DNA from: an uncultured Roseovarius sp.
GTDB taxonomy: Bacteria; Pseudomonadota; Alphaproteobacteria; Rhodobacterales; Rhodobacteraceae
NCBI GenBank assembly: GCA_951812895.1
Contig: OX638333.1
Span: 1,106,366 to 1,170,365, forward strand
DNA length: 64,000 nt
Reading direction: 5' to 3'
A model generated the notes under the pieces. It searched no databases, had not been told where the DNA came from, and saw only the letters and a program-made list of their open reading frames with translations. Below are positions 19,635 to 28,431 of the stretch, piece by piece. A program made the position numbers and the translations under genes. The number at the start of each line of letters is the position of its first letter. Within the stretch, counting starts at the first letter, position 1.

Positions 19635-20417
19635 TCAGAATCTCAGCGACAAGCAAGACATGCCACCGTCAAGCTTGGCACATTCTGTATTGCTGACTTC
19701 GACCACGTCGTATCCGGCCTTGCTCAGCATTTCCGCGGTGCGTGGAAAGCCTGCTGGCGCGAGAACGTATTGGTTGAAGCGGATCGAGTTGGCTGCGGCC
19801 TCTTCACCCTCGGCAACATGCAAAACGCGGTAGCCTTCGAAACATCCGGTCGCGTCAAGCCGCTTGGTTGACAGGATGGTTTCAGCATCCAGAAGCGAGC
19901 AATCGGTCTTGAAATGCAGAACTCCGGGAGGTGTAAACACTTCGCGCAAAGTGTGGCCCCATTCGGCCACGATACCGGCCAGCTCTTCCACTCCGGCAGC
20001 GTCTGTCCGGTCGGACCGACCGACCAGAATTTCGCGGGGTGTTACCAGAATATCGCCGCCCTCGATATGTCCGGGGCCCTTAATATGACGCACGTCGTCA
20101 TAGACTTCCTGGATTGCCGGCTCCATTTCGGCAACTTCGCCTAAACGGCTTGGCGCGCCGGGGCGCATCATGATTGCCCCCTGAGGCAGGCAAAGGGTTG
20201 TGTCCTCGACGAAAACCGAGTCCGGGAAATCGTCAAGCGCGGGCAGTTCGATGACTTCCGCACCGGTTTCTTTCAGTGTCGCAACATAGTGCACATGGGC
20301 CGCCTGCATCTTGGCAAGATCAGGCGTTCCGATATCTGCGGCACGCAGGCCATTTGTGATGCTGGCCGACGGACGGCGGGTGATGGCGCGGGTAAATTCA
20401 AAGGTTGGGTTTGTCAT
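19635..20417 (-). CDS. ddaH: Dimethylarginine dimethylaminohydrolase
   Basis: A 260-residue DDAH, which hydrolyses asymmetric dimethylarginine or monomethylarginine to citrulline plus di- or monomethylamine. The guanidine-modifying-enzyme landmarks are in place: FVEDT (about 69-73), HIEGGD (117-122), the catalytic His168 in LHFK and nucleophile Cys255 in KLDGGMSCLSLRF at the very C-terminus; the length equals the Pseudomonas-type enzyme. It is the last gene of the tetR-aruH-aruI-ddaH operon, 15 bases after aruI, so it presumably feeds methylated arginine into the same catabolic programme. Confidence 0.92.
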   Translation of the reverse strand: MTNPTFEFTRAITRRPSASITNGLRAADIGTPDLAKMQAAHVHYVATLKETGAEVIELPALDDFPDSVFVEDTTLCLPQGAIMMRPGAPSRLGEVAEMEPAIQEVYDDVRHIKGPGHIEGGDILVTPREILVGRSDRTDAAGVEELAGIVAEWGHTLREVFTPPGVLHFKTDCSLLDAETILSTKRLDATGCFEGYRVLHVAEGEEAAANSIRFNQYVLAPAGFPRTAEMLSKAGYDVVEVSNTECAKLDGGMSCLSLRF

Positions 20418-20432
20418 TGGAATTTCTCATGT

Positions 20433-22031
20433 TCAAGAGGAATGCGATTGATTTGGGGCGCGGATTTCAATCAGCCGGGGACCGTCGGTCGTTTGTCCCG
20501 TATTGAGCGCCTCTGTGATTTCCTCTGGTTTGCTCCCTACGCGCTGAAATGGCATGCCGCAGGATTTTGCGATGAATTCAAAGTCTGGCGGTGTTGGGTC
20601 GCACCCGATGACTGTTACGTCCACGGCCTGCATCGAGGTGGCGATTTCCTGATAACCGTAGTTGTTCCAGATCACGAATGTGATCGGCAGCTTCTCATCC
20701 ACGGCACACATCATTTCTGGCAGGCTGAATTGCGCACCACCGTCGCCTGCAAGGCAGATTACCGGTGCGGCAGGGTCTGCCAGTGCAGCACCGATTGCGG
20801 CTGGGATTCCGTATCCCAGAGCCCCATAGCCGGTCGAGGCGTTAAACCATCCACCAGGGCGGTCGTGGTCGTAGTAAAGATTGCCGGCGTAGATCGGGTA
20901 CAGGGAGTCGCCGACGACAAGTGCGTTTGGAACCGCGTCGCGCATGGCGTTTAATATGTGACACAGTTCGCGCATTTCGGGGCCAATTTCTTCAAATGCG
21001 TTCTCACAGGCCGTAGCGGCCCGAACAGCACCGTCCTTTGACGTGTTTGAGCCATCGAGAGCGCCAAAGAGAGCCGTGATTGCATCTGCGGCTTCACCCA
21101 GGATTGGCAGGGTAGCTGGATGGCGGTCGAGCTGCTCAGGGCAAAGATCAATCCGGATTAATGAATGCATCGTCGCCATCTCGCCGGTAGCATTCATATC
21201 ATAATCGGTCTGACCCAATTCGGTGCCCAATGCCAGCACCACGTCCGAACTTTCGATCAGATCACTTACGGCACTGAGACTTGGGCTGGCAGGAACGCCA
21301 AGTGGGTGTTTATGCATCAATCCGCGCGCATTCACGGTCTGAACAACCGGAGCGTCAAGTTTTTCAGCCAGGGCGCTAAGGCCTCCGGCTGTCCGGCGCG
21401 CACCCCCACCGGCCAGTATGACCGGCGCTTTGGCATTGACCAGCAACTCCGCCGCCTGCGCGATCAATTCAGCCGCGATTGTGGTATTGTGTGGTTGGTC
21501 AGGGGCAGAAGGTGCAACAGTGTAGTCAGCCCCCGCAATATCCAGCGGAATCTCGATATGGGTAGGTCCGGGACGACCAGACTGGAACGGAGCAAAGGCC
21601 CGGGCCATCGCTGGCATCAGATCGTCCTGGCTTTCGATCCGTTCAGACACCAAAGCGACCGTCTTTGCCATTGCCTGTTGATCGGGCATCTCGTGCAGAT
21701 GGCCCAAACCCTTACCCAGGCTGGACAGACTGTTTACACCCGAAACAACCAGCATCGGTACGCTGTCGGCGCGGGCTTGTCCCATCGCGGTCAGGGTATT
21801 TGCCAACCCCGGCCCGGTGATAACAAAGGCCACGCCGGGTTTGCCGGACACACGGGCATAGCCATCAGCCATGAACCCGGCACCTTGTTCGTGGCGCGGG
21901 GTGACATGGCGAATGCCGGAACTTGCCAAACCACGATATAGTTCGACCGTATGGACACCCGGAATACCGAACACAGTATCCACATCACGTTCGACCAGCT
22001 GTGAAACCAGCGCTTCTCCGATACTTGTCAT
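20433..22031 (-). CDS. aruI: ThDP-dependent decarboxylase, AruI-like (2-ketoarginine)
   Basis: A 532-residue thiamine-diphosphate enzyme of the acetolactate-synthase family. The N-terminal catalytic Glu is in RHEQGAGFMADGYAR, and the C-terminal ThDP/Mg motif is GDGGAQFSLPEM...WNN. FAD-linked acetolactate synthase would normally be longer (about 560-590) and paired with a small subunit, which is absent. Instead the gene overlaps an arginine:pyruvate-transaminase-like gene by 4 bases, the pairing of AruH with AruI (5-guanidino-2-oxopentanoate decarboxylase) in the arginine transaminase pathway. The specific substrate is inferred from this context. Confidence 0.8.
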   Translation of the reverse strand: MTSIGEALVSQLVERDVDTVFGIPGVHTVELYRGLASSGIRHVTPRHEQGAGFMADGYARVSGKPGVAFVITGPGLANTLTAMGQARADSVPMLVVSGVNSLSSLGKGLGHLHEMPDQQAMAKTVALVSERIESQDDLMPAMARAFAPFQSGRPGPTHIEIPLDIAGADYTVAPSAPDQPHNTTIAAELIAQAAELLVNAKAPVILAGGGARRTAGGLSALAEKLDAPVVQTVNARGLMHKHPLGVPASPSLSAVSDLIESSDVVLALGTELGQTDYDMNATGEMATMHSLIRIDLCPEQLDRHPATLPILGEAADAITALFGALDGSNTSKDGAVRAATACENAFEEIGPEMRELCHILNAMRDAVPNALVVGDSLYPIYAGNLYYDHDRPGGWFNASTGYGALGYGIPAAIGAALADPAAPVICLAGDGGAQFSLPEMMCAVDEKLPITFVIWNNYGYQEIATSMQAVDVTVIGCDPTPPDFEFIAKSCGMPFQRVGSKPEEITEALNTGQTTDGPRLIEIRAPNQSHSS

Positions 22032-23215
22032 GCTGTTTCCAATGCCAAATTAGCTGCGTGAGTGATGATCCGGTCAATGGCGGTGGCAAAGGATGCGTCA
22101 TCTACTGTCAGCGCAACACGCACCCAATTGTCCAACGTGTCACCAAACGAAGAGCCGGGCATGACCGCGACGTCACCATGCTCGAGTAAATGAAGCGCAT
22201 AGTCATTGCCGTTCATGCCGGTTGCTGAAACGTCGATCAGGGCAAACATGCCCGCCTCCGGGCTGTGCACATTCAGCACGCTTTCCTGTGACAACCGCTG
22301 TTGCAACTGTTCTGCCCGTGCCGCAAAACGTTGTTTCATGCCCGGGGCTACGCTTGATCCTTCGCGGATCCCCTGTTCGGTCATGTCGGCGATAAAGGGC
22401 TGGTTACCAAAGAGCATCGTTTCCGAAAGCGAAAGCAGGTTTTCAGTAAAGGCCTCTGGCCCGACACACCAACCGCTGCGGAATCCCGGGGCGGCATGGG
22501 ATTTTGAAATCGACGAAACGACGATGGTCCGGTCGGCCAGTTCAGGACGGGACAAGGGGGAGGCAAATTTTGAGCCATCGAAAATCAGCTCTTCATAAAC
22601 CTCATCCGAAACAATCCAGAAATCATGTTTGATTGCCAGCTCACCGATTGCATCAATATCCGCCTCTGTCAGGATTGAGCCGGTGGGATTATGCGGTGTG
22701 GTCAGCAAGATCGCCGTGGTTTTGGGTGTAATGCGCGCGGCGATATCTTCTGCGCTGATACGAAATCCGTTTTCAGGCCGAAGCGGCACCGGAACGATGT
22801 CGGCCCCGCTGGCACGGATCACGCCTGCATAAGTGGCGTACATCGGATCACCGACCAAAACCTCGCATCCGGTTTCTGCAACGCCCATCAAAACGGTGAA
22901 AAGCGATGTCTGCGTGCCCGGAAAGCAAAGTACCTGGTCAGGTGTAATTGCCTGGCCTGTGCTGTTTGAATAACGTTCGGCCAATGCGGCACGCAATCCG
23001 GCCTCTCCTCGGCCGCTGGAATAGGTTGTGCGGCCCCTGCGCATGGCGTCCGCCGCAGTTTCAATCAGCTCTGCCGGTGTCGGAACATCAGGCTCACCAA
23101 TGGTCATTTCGATGATGTCGCGGCCCTGTGCCACCAATTCCTTGGCCTTGAGGTACACTTCCCATTTCGCGCCGCCGAGGCCCGCCAGACGTTTCGTAAT
23201 CTCGGTTCTTCTCAT
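22028..23215 (-). CDS. aruH: Class I aminotransferase, AruH-like (arginine:pyruvate)
   Basis: A 395-residue fold-type I PLP aminotransferase. The PLP lysine is Lys238 in SSISKSHAAPGFRSGW; Asp204 (SDEVYEEL) binds the pyridine nitrogen, and TPHNPTG is the substrate loop. N-terminus AGLGGAKWEVYLKAKEL resembles the arginine:pyruvate transaminase AruH. It overlaps both neighbours by 4 bases (tetR upstream, aruI downstream). With AruI it would convert arginine to 4-guanidinobutyraldehyde; no aldehyde dehydrogenase or guanidinobutyrase is in this operon, so the rest of the route must be elsewhere. Confidence 0.82.
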   Translation of the reverse strand: MRRTEITKRLAGLGGAKWEVYLKAKELVAQGRDIIEMTIGEPDVPTPAELIETAADAMRRGRTTYSSGRGEAGLRAALAERYSNSTGQAITPDQVLCFPGTQTSLFTVLMGVAETGCEVLVGDPMYATYAGVIRASGADIVPVPLRPENGFRISAEDIAARITPKTTAILLTTPHNPTGSILTEADIDAIGELAIKHDFWIVSDEVYEELIFDGSKFASPLSRPELADRTIVVSSISKSHAAPGFRSGWCVGPEAFTENLLSLSETMLFGNQPFIADMTEQGIREGSSVAPGMKQRFAARAEQLQQRLSQESVLNVHSPEAGMFALIDVSATGMNGNDYALHLLEHGDVAVMPGSSFGDTLDNWVRVALTVDDASFATAIDRIITHAANLALETA

Positions 23216-23859
23216 GACAAATCTCCTGGGTCATCTAGGTCCAGCCCGACAATCGCACCAACTGATGCAAGTCCGATTTCCGGCAATTCATTGGGTTTGA
23301 ACGCGCTCGGCAAAGCGCCACCTTCCAGCCACAACCCGTCGATTACGGCATTGCAGGCGATCGCCAGACGGCGCAGTTGTGTGGGTGTTGCAGGTTTATT
23401 CGCCTCGATCAGTGCGTTCTTGATCAATGCTTCGAGCCGGTCGCGAAAATCATAATAAGTTTTTTCGTGGATAACCCGCATTTGCGCGTCATTGCGCACC
23501 TTATTCAGAAAACCGGCCCACAACGAAATGAACCGGGGTGTTGCTACAGGCGGCTTCAAACCTGTCACCACGAATGCGGCCAGACGTGCCTTGTGGCTGA
23601 TATGGATTCCGGCAACTGGTGCCGCTGTCAGATTAGTCATGTGGCGCATATGATGCTCAAATGCCGCCATGATCAGCTCTTCCTTCGTTGAGAAATAGTG
23701 CCGGATCAGCCCTTGTGTCACCTCTGCCTGCTTGGCAATCTCACGCACAGTTGCCCCCGCAACGCCCCGTTCCGCGACCAGCGAAATGGTCGCCTGAATC
23801 AGAGCTTCCTTGCGGTGTTCAGCAGGCTCACGCCTGAATTTAGGAGCGCTTTCGGACAC
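23212..23859 (-). CDS. TetR-family regulator (BetI-like) of the arginine operon
   Basis: A 215-residue TetR regulator. The N-terminal HTH is complete (REIAKQAEVTQGLIRHYFSTKEEL), and the C-terminal half resembles BetI-type ligand domains (ARLAAFVVTGLKPPVATPRFISLWAGF). It starts with GTG at 23859; no later start keeps the HTH. It is the first gene of the aruH-aruI-ddaH operon and sits 18 bases downstream of a perfect palindrome at 23878-23895, so it very likely represses its own operon and responds to arginine or a derivative (inference). Confidence 0.85.
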   Translation of the reverse strand: MSESAPKFRREPAEHRKEALIQATISLVAERGVAGATVREIAKQAEVTQGLIRHYFSTKEELIMAAFEHHMRHMTNLTAAPVAGIHISHKARLAAFVVTGLKPPVATPRFISLWAGFLNKVRNDAQMRVIHEKTYYDFRDRLEALIKNALIEANKPATPTQLRRLAIACNAVIDGLWLEGGALPSAFKPNELPEIGLASVGAIVGLDLDDPGDLS

Positions 23860-23877
23860 GGGTTATTCGATTCTATT

Positions 23878-23895
23878 ATTATACAAATGTATAAT
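23878..23895. promoter_or_regulatory. Perfect palindromic operator before tetR
   Basis: ATTATACA-AA-TGTATAAT: 8-bp perfect arms with a 2-base centre, directly upstream of the GTG of the tetR gene. The size and symmetry are those of a TetR-dimer operator, and it probably overlaps the operon promoter. Confidence 0.75.
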
Positions 23896-24078
23896 TATCG
23901 ATTTCTTGCTTTGCGGCAACCCGGAAAATGGAGAAAGGTAACAGACTGAAGAAGTTGAAGCGTGAAAAGTCTTTAATCTCAAATTTTCTAATCGCAATCA
24001 TGCTAGTGGTACCGCACAGCGGAGCAGTAGACTTAATTCCTGTAGCTCTGGATTGATTGCTGTTTTTAAGCTGATCAA

Positions 24079-25296
24079 CTAAGCAGCCACCAGCGGACGC
24101 CCCGGACGCGCGCGCGCGATCAGCAATCCGATGATCAGCAGATTCAGAACGTTCCAGACAATTCCGTTGACAAAGGCCAGCGTATACCCTCCGGTCAGAT
24201 CGTAGATCCAGCCCGACATCCAACCGCCTACCGCCATCCCTGTGATGGTGGCCATCATAACGAAACCAATCCTGCGCCCGGCCTCACGACTAGGCATGTA
24301 TTCCCGCACCACCAGCGTATAGCTGGGTACTATCCCGCCCTGCGCCAGTCCAAAAATGATGCTCACAACGTAAAGCGATACAAGACCCCCGGCAGGCAGG
24401 TACAGCAGCAAGGCTATGCCTTGCAAACCGGAGCTGATCAGGATGGTTCTGGTACCCCCCAGCCGGTCCGCAACCAGCCCGAAAAACATCCTTGAGAACA
24501 CGCCTGCCACCAGCATCACCGCCAACAGCTGACCGCCCACAACAGCGCCAAACCCAAGGTCGACGCAAAGGCTTACCATGTGAATCTGCGGCATTGCCAT
24601 CGCGATGCAACAGCCCAACCCGGCCAGTGCCAGAAGCGCGGTGATTAGCGTGGGCGACAGGCCGGTTGCCTGGGATCGTGTGCTGGCCTCTCTATCAGCC
24701 TGAACCCTCGCCTCTGGCGGCACCCGCCTGAATAGCAAGAAGGCCAAAGGGATGTTCACAACAACAACCACAGCCGCAATCGTGAGGTAAGCCTCGCGCC
24801 ACGCACCCGCGCCGATTTGCCCGGTCAGGGCCATTGGCCACACCGCCCCGGCCAGGTAGCTGCCGCAGGCGACAATTGCCACGGCGACACCACGCCGCCG
24901 CAGAAACCATTGCGATACATCCGCCATCATCGGCCCAAAGCCTGCGGCGGTTCCAAACCCGATGACAAACTGCGCGGTTGTCAGCAACAAAATCGTCGGG
25001 CTCGTGGCTGCGGCAGCCGTCGCAGCACAGGTCAGAAGCGTGGCGCCGATGATCGTGGCTCCGGCGCCATATCGGTCAATCACCCGGCCAAGCGTGAAAT
25101 TTCCGGCGGCGAACCCGAACATCGTAACCATGAACGGGACTGACGCCTCTGCCCGGCCTACGCCAAATTCGGCCTGAACCGCAGGCATCAGCACAACGAT
25201 TGCCCAGATGCCGACATTGCCGATCGTCGTGATCAGCAAGCACACGATCATCCGGATCCACGAATATCGACTGTCAAGAATGTCATGCCCGTTCAT
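24079..25296 (-). CDS. MFS transporter
   Basis: A 405-residue, about 12-helix major facilitator permease. The first helix is at about 15-38 (MIVCLLITTIGNVGIWAIVVLM); the loop 2-3 signature is present as GRVIDRYGAG, and the repeat in the second half is GLVADRLGG. The oxalate/formate-type and nitrate-type MFS proteins look similar; the substrate is unknown. It lies on the same strand as the arginine operon but upstream of it, separated by about 200 bases with its own promoter space. The ATG at 25296 (MNGHDILDSRYS) is preferred to an upstream in-frame start. Confidence 0.85.
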   Translation of the reverse strand: MNGHDILDSRYSWIRMIVCLLITTIGNVGIWAIVVLMPAVQAEFGVGRAEASVPFMVTMFGFAAGNFTLGRVIDRYGAGATIIGATLLTCAATAAAATSPTILLLTTAQFVIGFGTAAGFGPMMADVSQWFLRRRGVAVAIVACGSYLAGAVWPMALTGQIGAGAWREAYLTIAAVVVVVNIPLAFLLFRRVPPEARVQADREASTRSQATGLSPTLITALLALAGLGCCIAMAMPQIHMVSLCVDLGFGAVVGGQLLAVMLVAGVFSRMFFGLVADRLGGTRTILISSGLQGIALLLYLPAGGLVSLYVVSIIFGLAQGGIVPSYTLVVREYMPSREAGRRIGFVMMATITGMAVGGWMSGWIYDLTGGYTLAFVNGIVWNVLNLLIIGLLIARARPGRPLVAA

Positions 25297-25409
25297 GGCG
25301 GCGACGTTAGTCCTGGCCGTGGCAAGTGACCAGCGCAATTTCCGGCGGGGCTTGGCCTTGGCGTTTTACCGGGGTATGCCTTCGTTACGGCAATTTGCGG
25401 AACCAGATT

Positions 25410-26369
25410 ATGACATCCCCCACCAGCCCCACCGATATCGCCCGTGACGTTCTCGACATTGAACGCGATGCCCTGACCCGCATGCGGGATGAACTGCCGG
25501 CGGCTTTTGACGCGGCGGTCGAATCTCTGCTGACGGTTCCCGGGCGTGTGATCGTTTCGGGCATGGGAAAGTCCGGCCACATAGCGGCGAAGATCGCGGC
25601 CACAATGGCCAGCACCGGCACGCCTGCCCAATACGTGCACCCGGGCGAGGCGAGCCATGGTGATCTTGGGATGATTACCAGCCAGGATGCGGTCATCCTG
25701 ATTTCCAACTCTGGTGAAACCCGCGAGCTGGCCGATATCATCGCCCATACCAGCCGCTTTGCCATCCCGCTGGTCGCGATCACCAAGAAATCTGACAGTA
25801 CGCTTGCCCGGCAAGCCAACCACTTACTGCCCCTGCCCGATGCGCCCGAGGCGTGCGCCATTGGCATGGCCCCCACAACATCAACCACCTGTACGCTTGC
25901 CCTTGGGGATGCGCTGGCCGTGGCGCTTATGCGGCTGCGTGGGTTTGAAAAGGAAAACTACCTTGCCTTTCATCCCGGCGGCACGCTTGGGGCGAAGCTG
26001 CTGAAAGTTTCGGCCATTATGCACAAGGGCGATGAATTGCCGGTCGTGGCACCCGAAACCGCGATGAGCGACACGCTTGTCGAGATGAGCCAGAAAGGGT
26101 TTGGAGTGGTCGCCCTTGTGACGGGTGGTCATCTCTCCGGCATCATCACCGATGGCGACCTGCGCCGCAACATGGATGGGCTGATGTCACGCACCGCAGG
26201 AGAGGTTGCGACCAACAACCCGCTGGTGACCCAACCCGATGTACTGCTGACCGAGGCCCTGGGGCTGATGAACGCCAACAAACGCACCGCTTTGCTGGTG
26301 GTTGATGATGAGCACCGGCTTGTCGGCCTGATCCACATCCACGACACATTGCGTGCGGGTGTTGCGTGA
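25410..26369 (+). CDS. kdsD: KpsF/GutQ-type arabinose-5-phosphate isomerase
   Basis: A 319-residue sugar isomerase that makes arabinose 5-phosphate for Kdo synthesis. The N-terminal SIS domain has SGMGKSGHIAAK and ISNSGET phosphate-binding loops, with LAFHPGGTLGAKLL ending the domain; two CBS motifs follow (about 200-319: GVVALV...GIITDGDLRRN and TALLVVDDEHRLVGLIHIHD). No other Kdo gene is adjacent, so the family call is firm while a GutQ-like variant role is possible. Start at ATG 25410. Confidence 0.88.
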   Translation: MTSPTSPTDIARDVLDIERDALTRMRDELPAAFDAAVESLLTVPGRVIVSGMGKSGHIAAKIAATMASTGTPAQYVHPGEASHGDLGMITSQDAVILISNSGETRELADIIAHTSRFAIPLVAITKKSDSTLARQANHLLPLPDAPEACAIGMAPTTSTTCTLALGDALAVALMRLRGFEKENYLAFHPGGTLGAKLLKVSAIMHKGDELPVVAPETAMSDTLVEMSQKGFGVVALVTGGHLSGIITDGDLRRNMDGLMSRTAGEVATNNPLVTQPDVLLTEALGLMNANKRTALLVVDDEHRLVGLIHIHDTLRAGVA

Positions 26370-26395
26370 TCTGCGCAAAACACTTGGATCAAATG

Positions 26396-26435
26396 TAAGC
26401 CGCGCATTCCCGGCGCGCGCTGATGAGCGGCTTTA
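26396..26435. terminator. Hairpin after kdsD
   Basis: AAGCCGC ... GCGGCTT (7 perfect pairs, 23-base GC-rich loop) followed by TTTAAT, in the space between kdsD and the convergent SDR gene. The long loop makes it a modest candidate. Confidence 0.4.
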
Positions 26436-26464
26436 ATAGCGGTTCAAAATTCGCTTCATCGGCG

Positions 26465-27205
26465 TCAAATACAGCGCCCGCCATCGACCTCCAGGCAAAC
26501 ACCGGTGATCATCGCCGCCTCGTCACTGCACAAAAACGCGGCTGCCGCGCCCATATCCTGAGGTGTGGAAAATCGCCCCATTGGGATGGTCGACAGGAAT
26601 TTCGCCCGCATTTCCGGTGTATCCTCACCCATGAAAGACGCCAAAAGCGGCGTTTCCCCGGCCACTGGATTGATCGCATTGACCCGCACCCCATCCGGTG
26701 CGAGCTCTACCGCCATCGCCTTTGTTGCGGTGATCATCCAGCCCTTGGATGCGTTGTACCAGTTCAGTTTAGGTCTCGGACTGACCCCCGCGGTCGATGC
26801 AACGTTCAGGATTGCCCCGCTGCCGCGCTCTTTCATTCCTGTAACAAAGGCGCGTGCAGTCAGGTAGACCGACTTGCAATTGACTGCGAATACCCGGTCA
26901 AAATCATCTTCTGTGACATAGTCCAGCGCCTGCGGCAGGTGTGTAACGCCCGCGTTGTTTACAACGATATCAGGCAACCCAAAGGTCTTTTGCGCCGCCA
27001 TCGCCAAGCCCTGCACACTTGCCCCGTCTGAGACATCCACCGCACAGGCCGCTGCCCCTAATTCTTCGGCCAGAGTAACCGCAGCTGTCGCGTTGATATC
27101 AGCAATCATCACCTGCGCGCCCTCTGCAAAGAAGCTGCGCACGATCCCTTCACCAAATCCGCTTGCCCCGCCGGTTACAATCGCCGTTTTTCCATCAAGC
27201 CGCAT
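26465..27205 (-). CDS. Short-chain dehydrogenase/reductase
   Basis: A 246-residue classical SDR: cofactor loop TGGASGFGEG, NNAG motif in VVNNAGVTHLPQAL, active-site Ser in NVASTAG and YxxxK as YNASK. The Asp in IADIN after beta-2 favours NAD(H). It resembles the glucose/3-oxoacyl reductase-like group often annotated as SDR family oxidoreductase; substrate unknown. Stands 60 bases ahead of the end of the YcaQ-type gene, on the same strand but downstream. Confidence 0.85.
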   Translation of the reverse strand: MRLDGKTAIVTGGASGFGEGIVRSFFAEGAQVMIADINATAAVTLAEELGAAACAVDVSDGASVQGLAMAAQKTFGLPDIVVNNAGVTHLPQALDYVTEDDFDRVFAVNCKSVYLTARAFVTGMKERGSGAILNVASTAGVSPRPKLNWYNASKGWMITATKAMAVELAPDGVRVNAINPVAGETPLLASFMGEDTPEMRAKFLSTIPMGRFSTPQDMGAAAAFLCSDEAAMITGVCLEVDGGRCI

Positions 27206-27264
27206 GTCACCCTCGCCTTATCGCCTCTATTCAAGTGGTAGCGATTTTCGCCTGCCCGTTCCAG

Positions 27265-28431
27265 TCAGGCCGGTTGCGCCACGTCCCAGCCCACATCGGA
27301 AATGCCCGCCAAACGCGCGAACCTCCGTAGCTCAGCCTCGAATTTCGCCAACCGGTTGCTGCCCCACTTAACACGAGCCTCCGGCCAGAACCCCGTGACC
27401 CGCAGCCAACCCTGTGCCCGGTCAGCCTTGATCTCGCAGCGCCCGACAAACCGGTCACCCTCCAGCAGAGGATAGACATAATAGCCCCATTGCCGCTTGG
27501 CCTTTGGCACAAACATCTCGTTGCGATAAGCAAAGCCAAACAACCGTTCAAGGCGCATACGGTCCCGTATGGCAGGGTCAAAAGGATTCAAGATACGTAA
27601 GCGTATGGTTGGGGAAGGTGCATCCCGCAGCCGGGATTCAATGTCCGGCACTGCAAGACATTCACGCCATTCCCCATCAAATCCTTCTACCCGCACAGGC
27701 ACAGTCTGGCTGTTTTCCATCCAGCGTTTGGCCTCTTTGGCATCCATCGCTTCCCAAAACCTCTGAACCTCTCCGCAGCTCCCAACCGATAACTTATCAA
27801 GTGCTTGATTGCAAAGCATGTTTCTGCCTTCAACTTCTCCGGGACATTCTCTGAGAAGCCCCGGGAATACCCGCTCTCCCAAATTATAAAATTTGACAAA
27901 ATTCTTCCGGTAACATGTTGCCAGATCACCCGCATACCACATCTGATCCAGCGCTTTCTTATGCGGCGGTCTGGCCCACATTTCGCGGCTGGAAGTCTTG
28001 GTCTCAAAGGCGTGAGTGGAAAGCGCGCCCTCCCTCTCTATACGCTTCCGTATGTTATTAATCTCTTCCTGCCCCAGACCTGACTGATACCACTCGCTTG
28101 CGGCGACACGCGCACCCAATCGGCGAAATTGTCTTTGCCAGACCGGCAGTGTTTCCATTGGGATGAGCGAGGCGTCATGCGTGAAATGCTCAAACAACTG
28201 CCGCCCTGACAGCAGCGGCCACAGCATTTTTTCGCGGTAATTCTGGTTCCGGCTCCACAGGATATGATGATGCGCCCGGGTGACATTGCGGATCGTGTCG
28301 ATCTGGACAAAACCCAACGCCCGGATCATCGCCATCACATCAACCGGGCCGGTCGGCGTCTCTGACAACCCATTGGTCCACAGCCACAACCTGCGCGCAT
28401 CCCGATTGCGGATGTTCAGCGCTGCCGTCAC
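27265..28431 (-). CDS. YcaQ/AlkX-type crosslink-repair DNA glycosylase
   Basis: A 388-residue winged-helix protein of the HTH_42 family. The catalytic QxD motif of YcaQ/AlkZ glycosylases, which unhook interstrand crosslinks and remove bulky N-alkyl bases, is visible as FVQIDTIRNVTRAHHHILWSR near residues 40-60. Further landmarks are YVYPLLEGDRFVGRCEIKADR near the C-terminus. It starts with GTG, overlapping the upstream gene's TGA stop (GTGA). The family is known; alphaproteobacterial members have little direct characterisation. Confidence 0.82.
   Translation of the reverse strand: MTAALNIRNRDARRLWLWTNGLSETPTGPVDVMAMIRALGFVQIDTIRNVTRAHHHILWSRNQNYREKMLWPLLSGRQLFEHFTHDASLIPMETLPVWQRQFRRLGARVAASEWYQSGLGQEEINNIRKRIEREGALSTHAFETKTSSREMWARPPHKKALDQMWYAGDLATCYRKNFVKFYNLGERVFPGLLRECPGEVEGRNMLCNQALDKLSVGSCGEVQRFWEAMDAKEAKRWMENSQTVPVRVEGFDGEWRECLAVPDIESRLRDAPSPTIRLRILNPFDPAIRDRMRLERLFGFAYRNEMFVPKAKRQWGYYVYPLLEGDRFVGRCEIKADRAQGWLRVTGFWPEARVKWGSNRLAKFEAELRRFARLAGISDVGWDVAQPA

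Noticed and set aside
20433-22031. Acetolactate synthase large subunit (ilvB)
   Set aside because: No small subunit gene follows, length is short for IlvB, and overlap with an AruH-like gene points to AruI.
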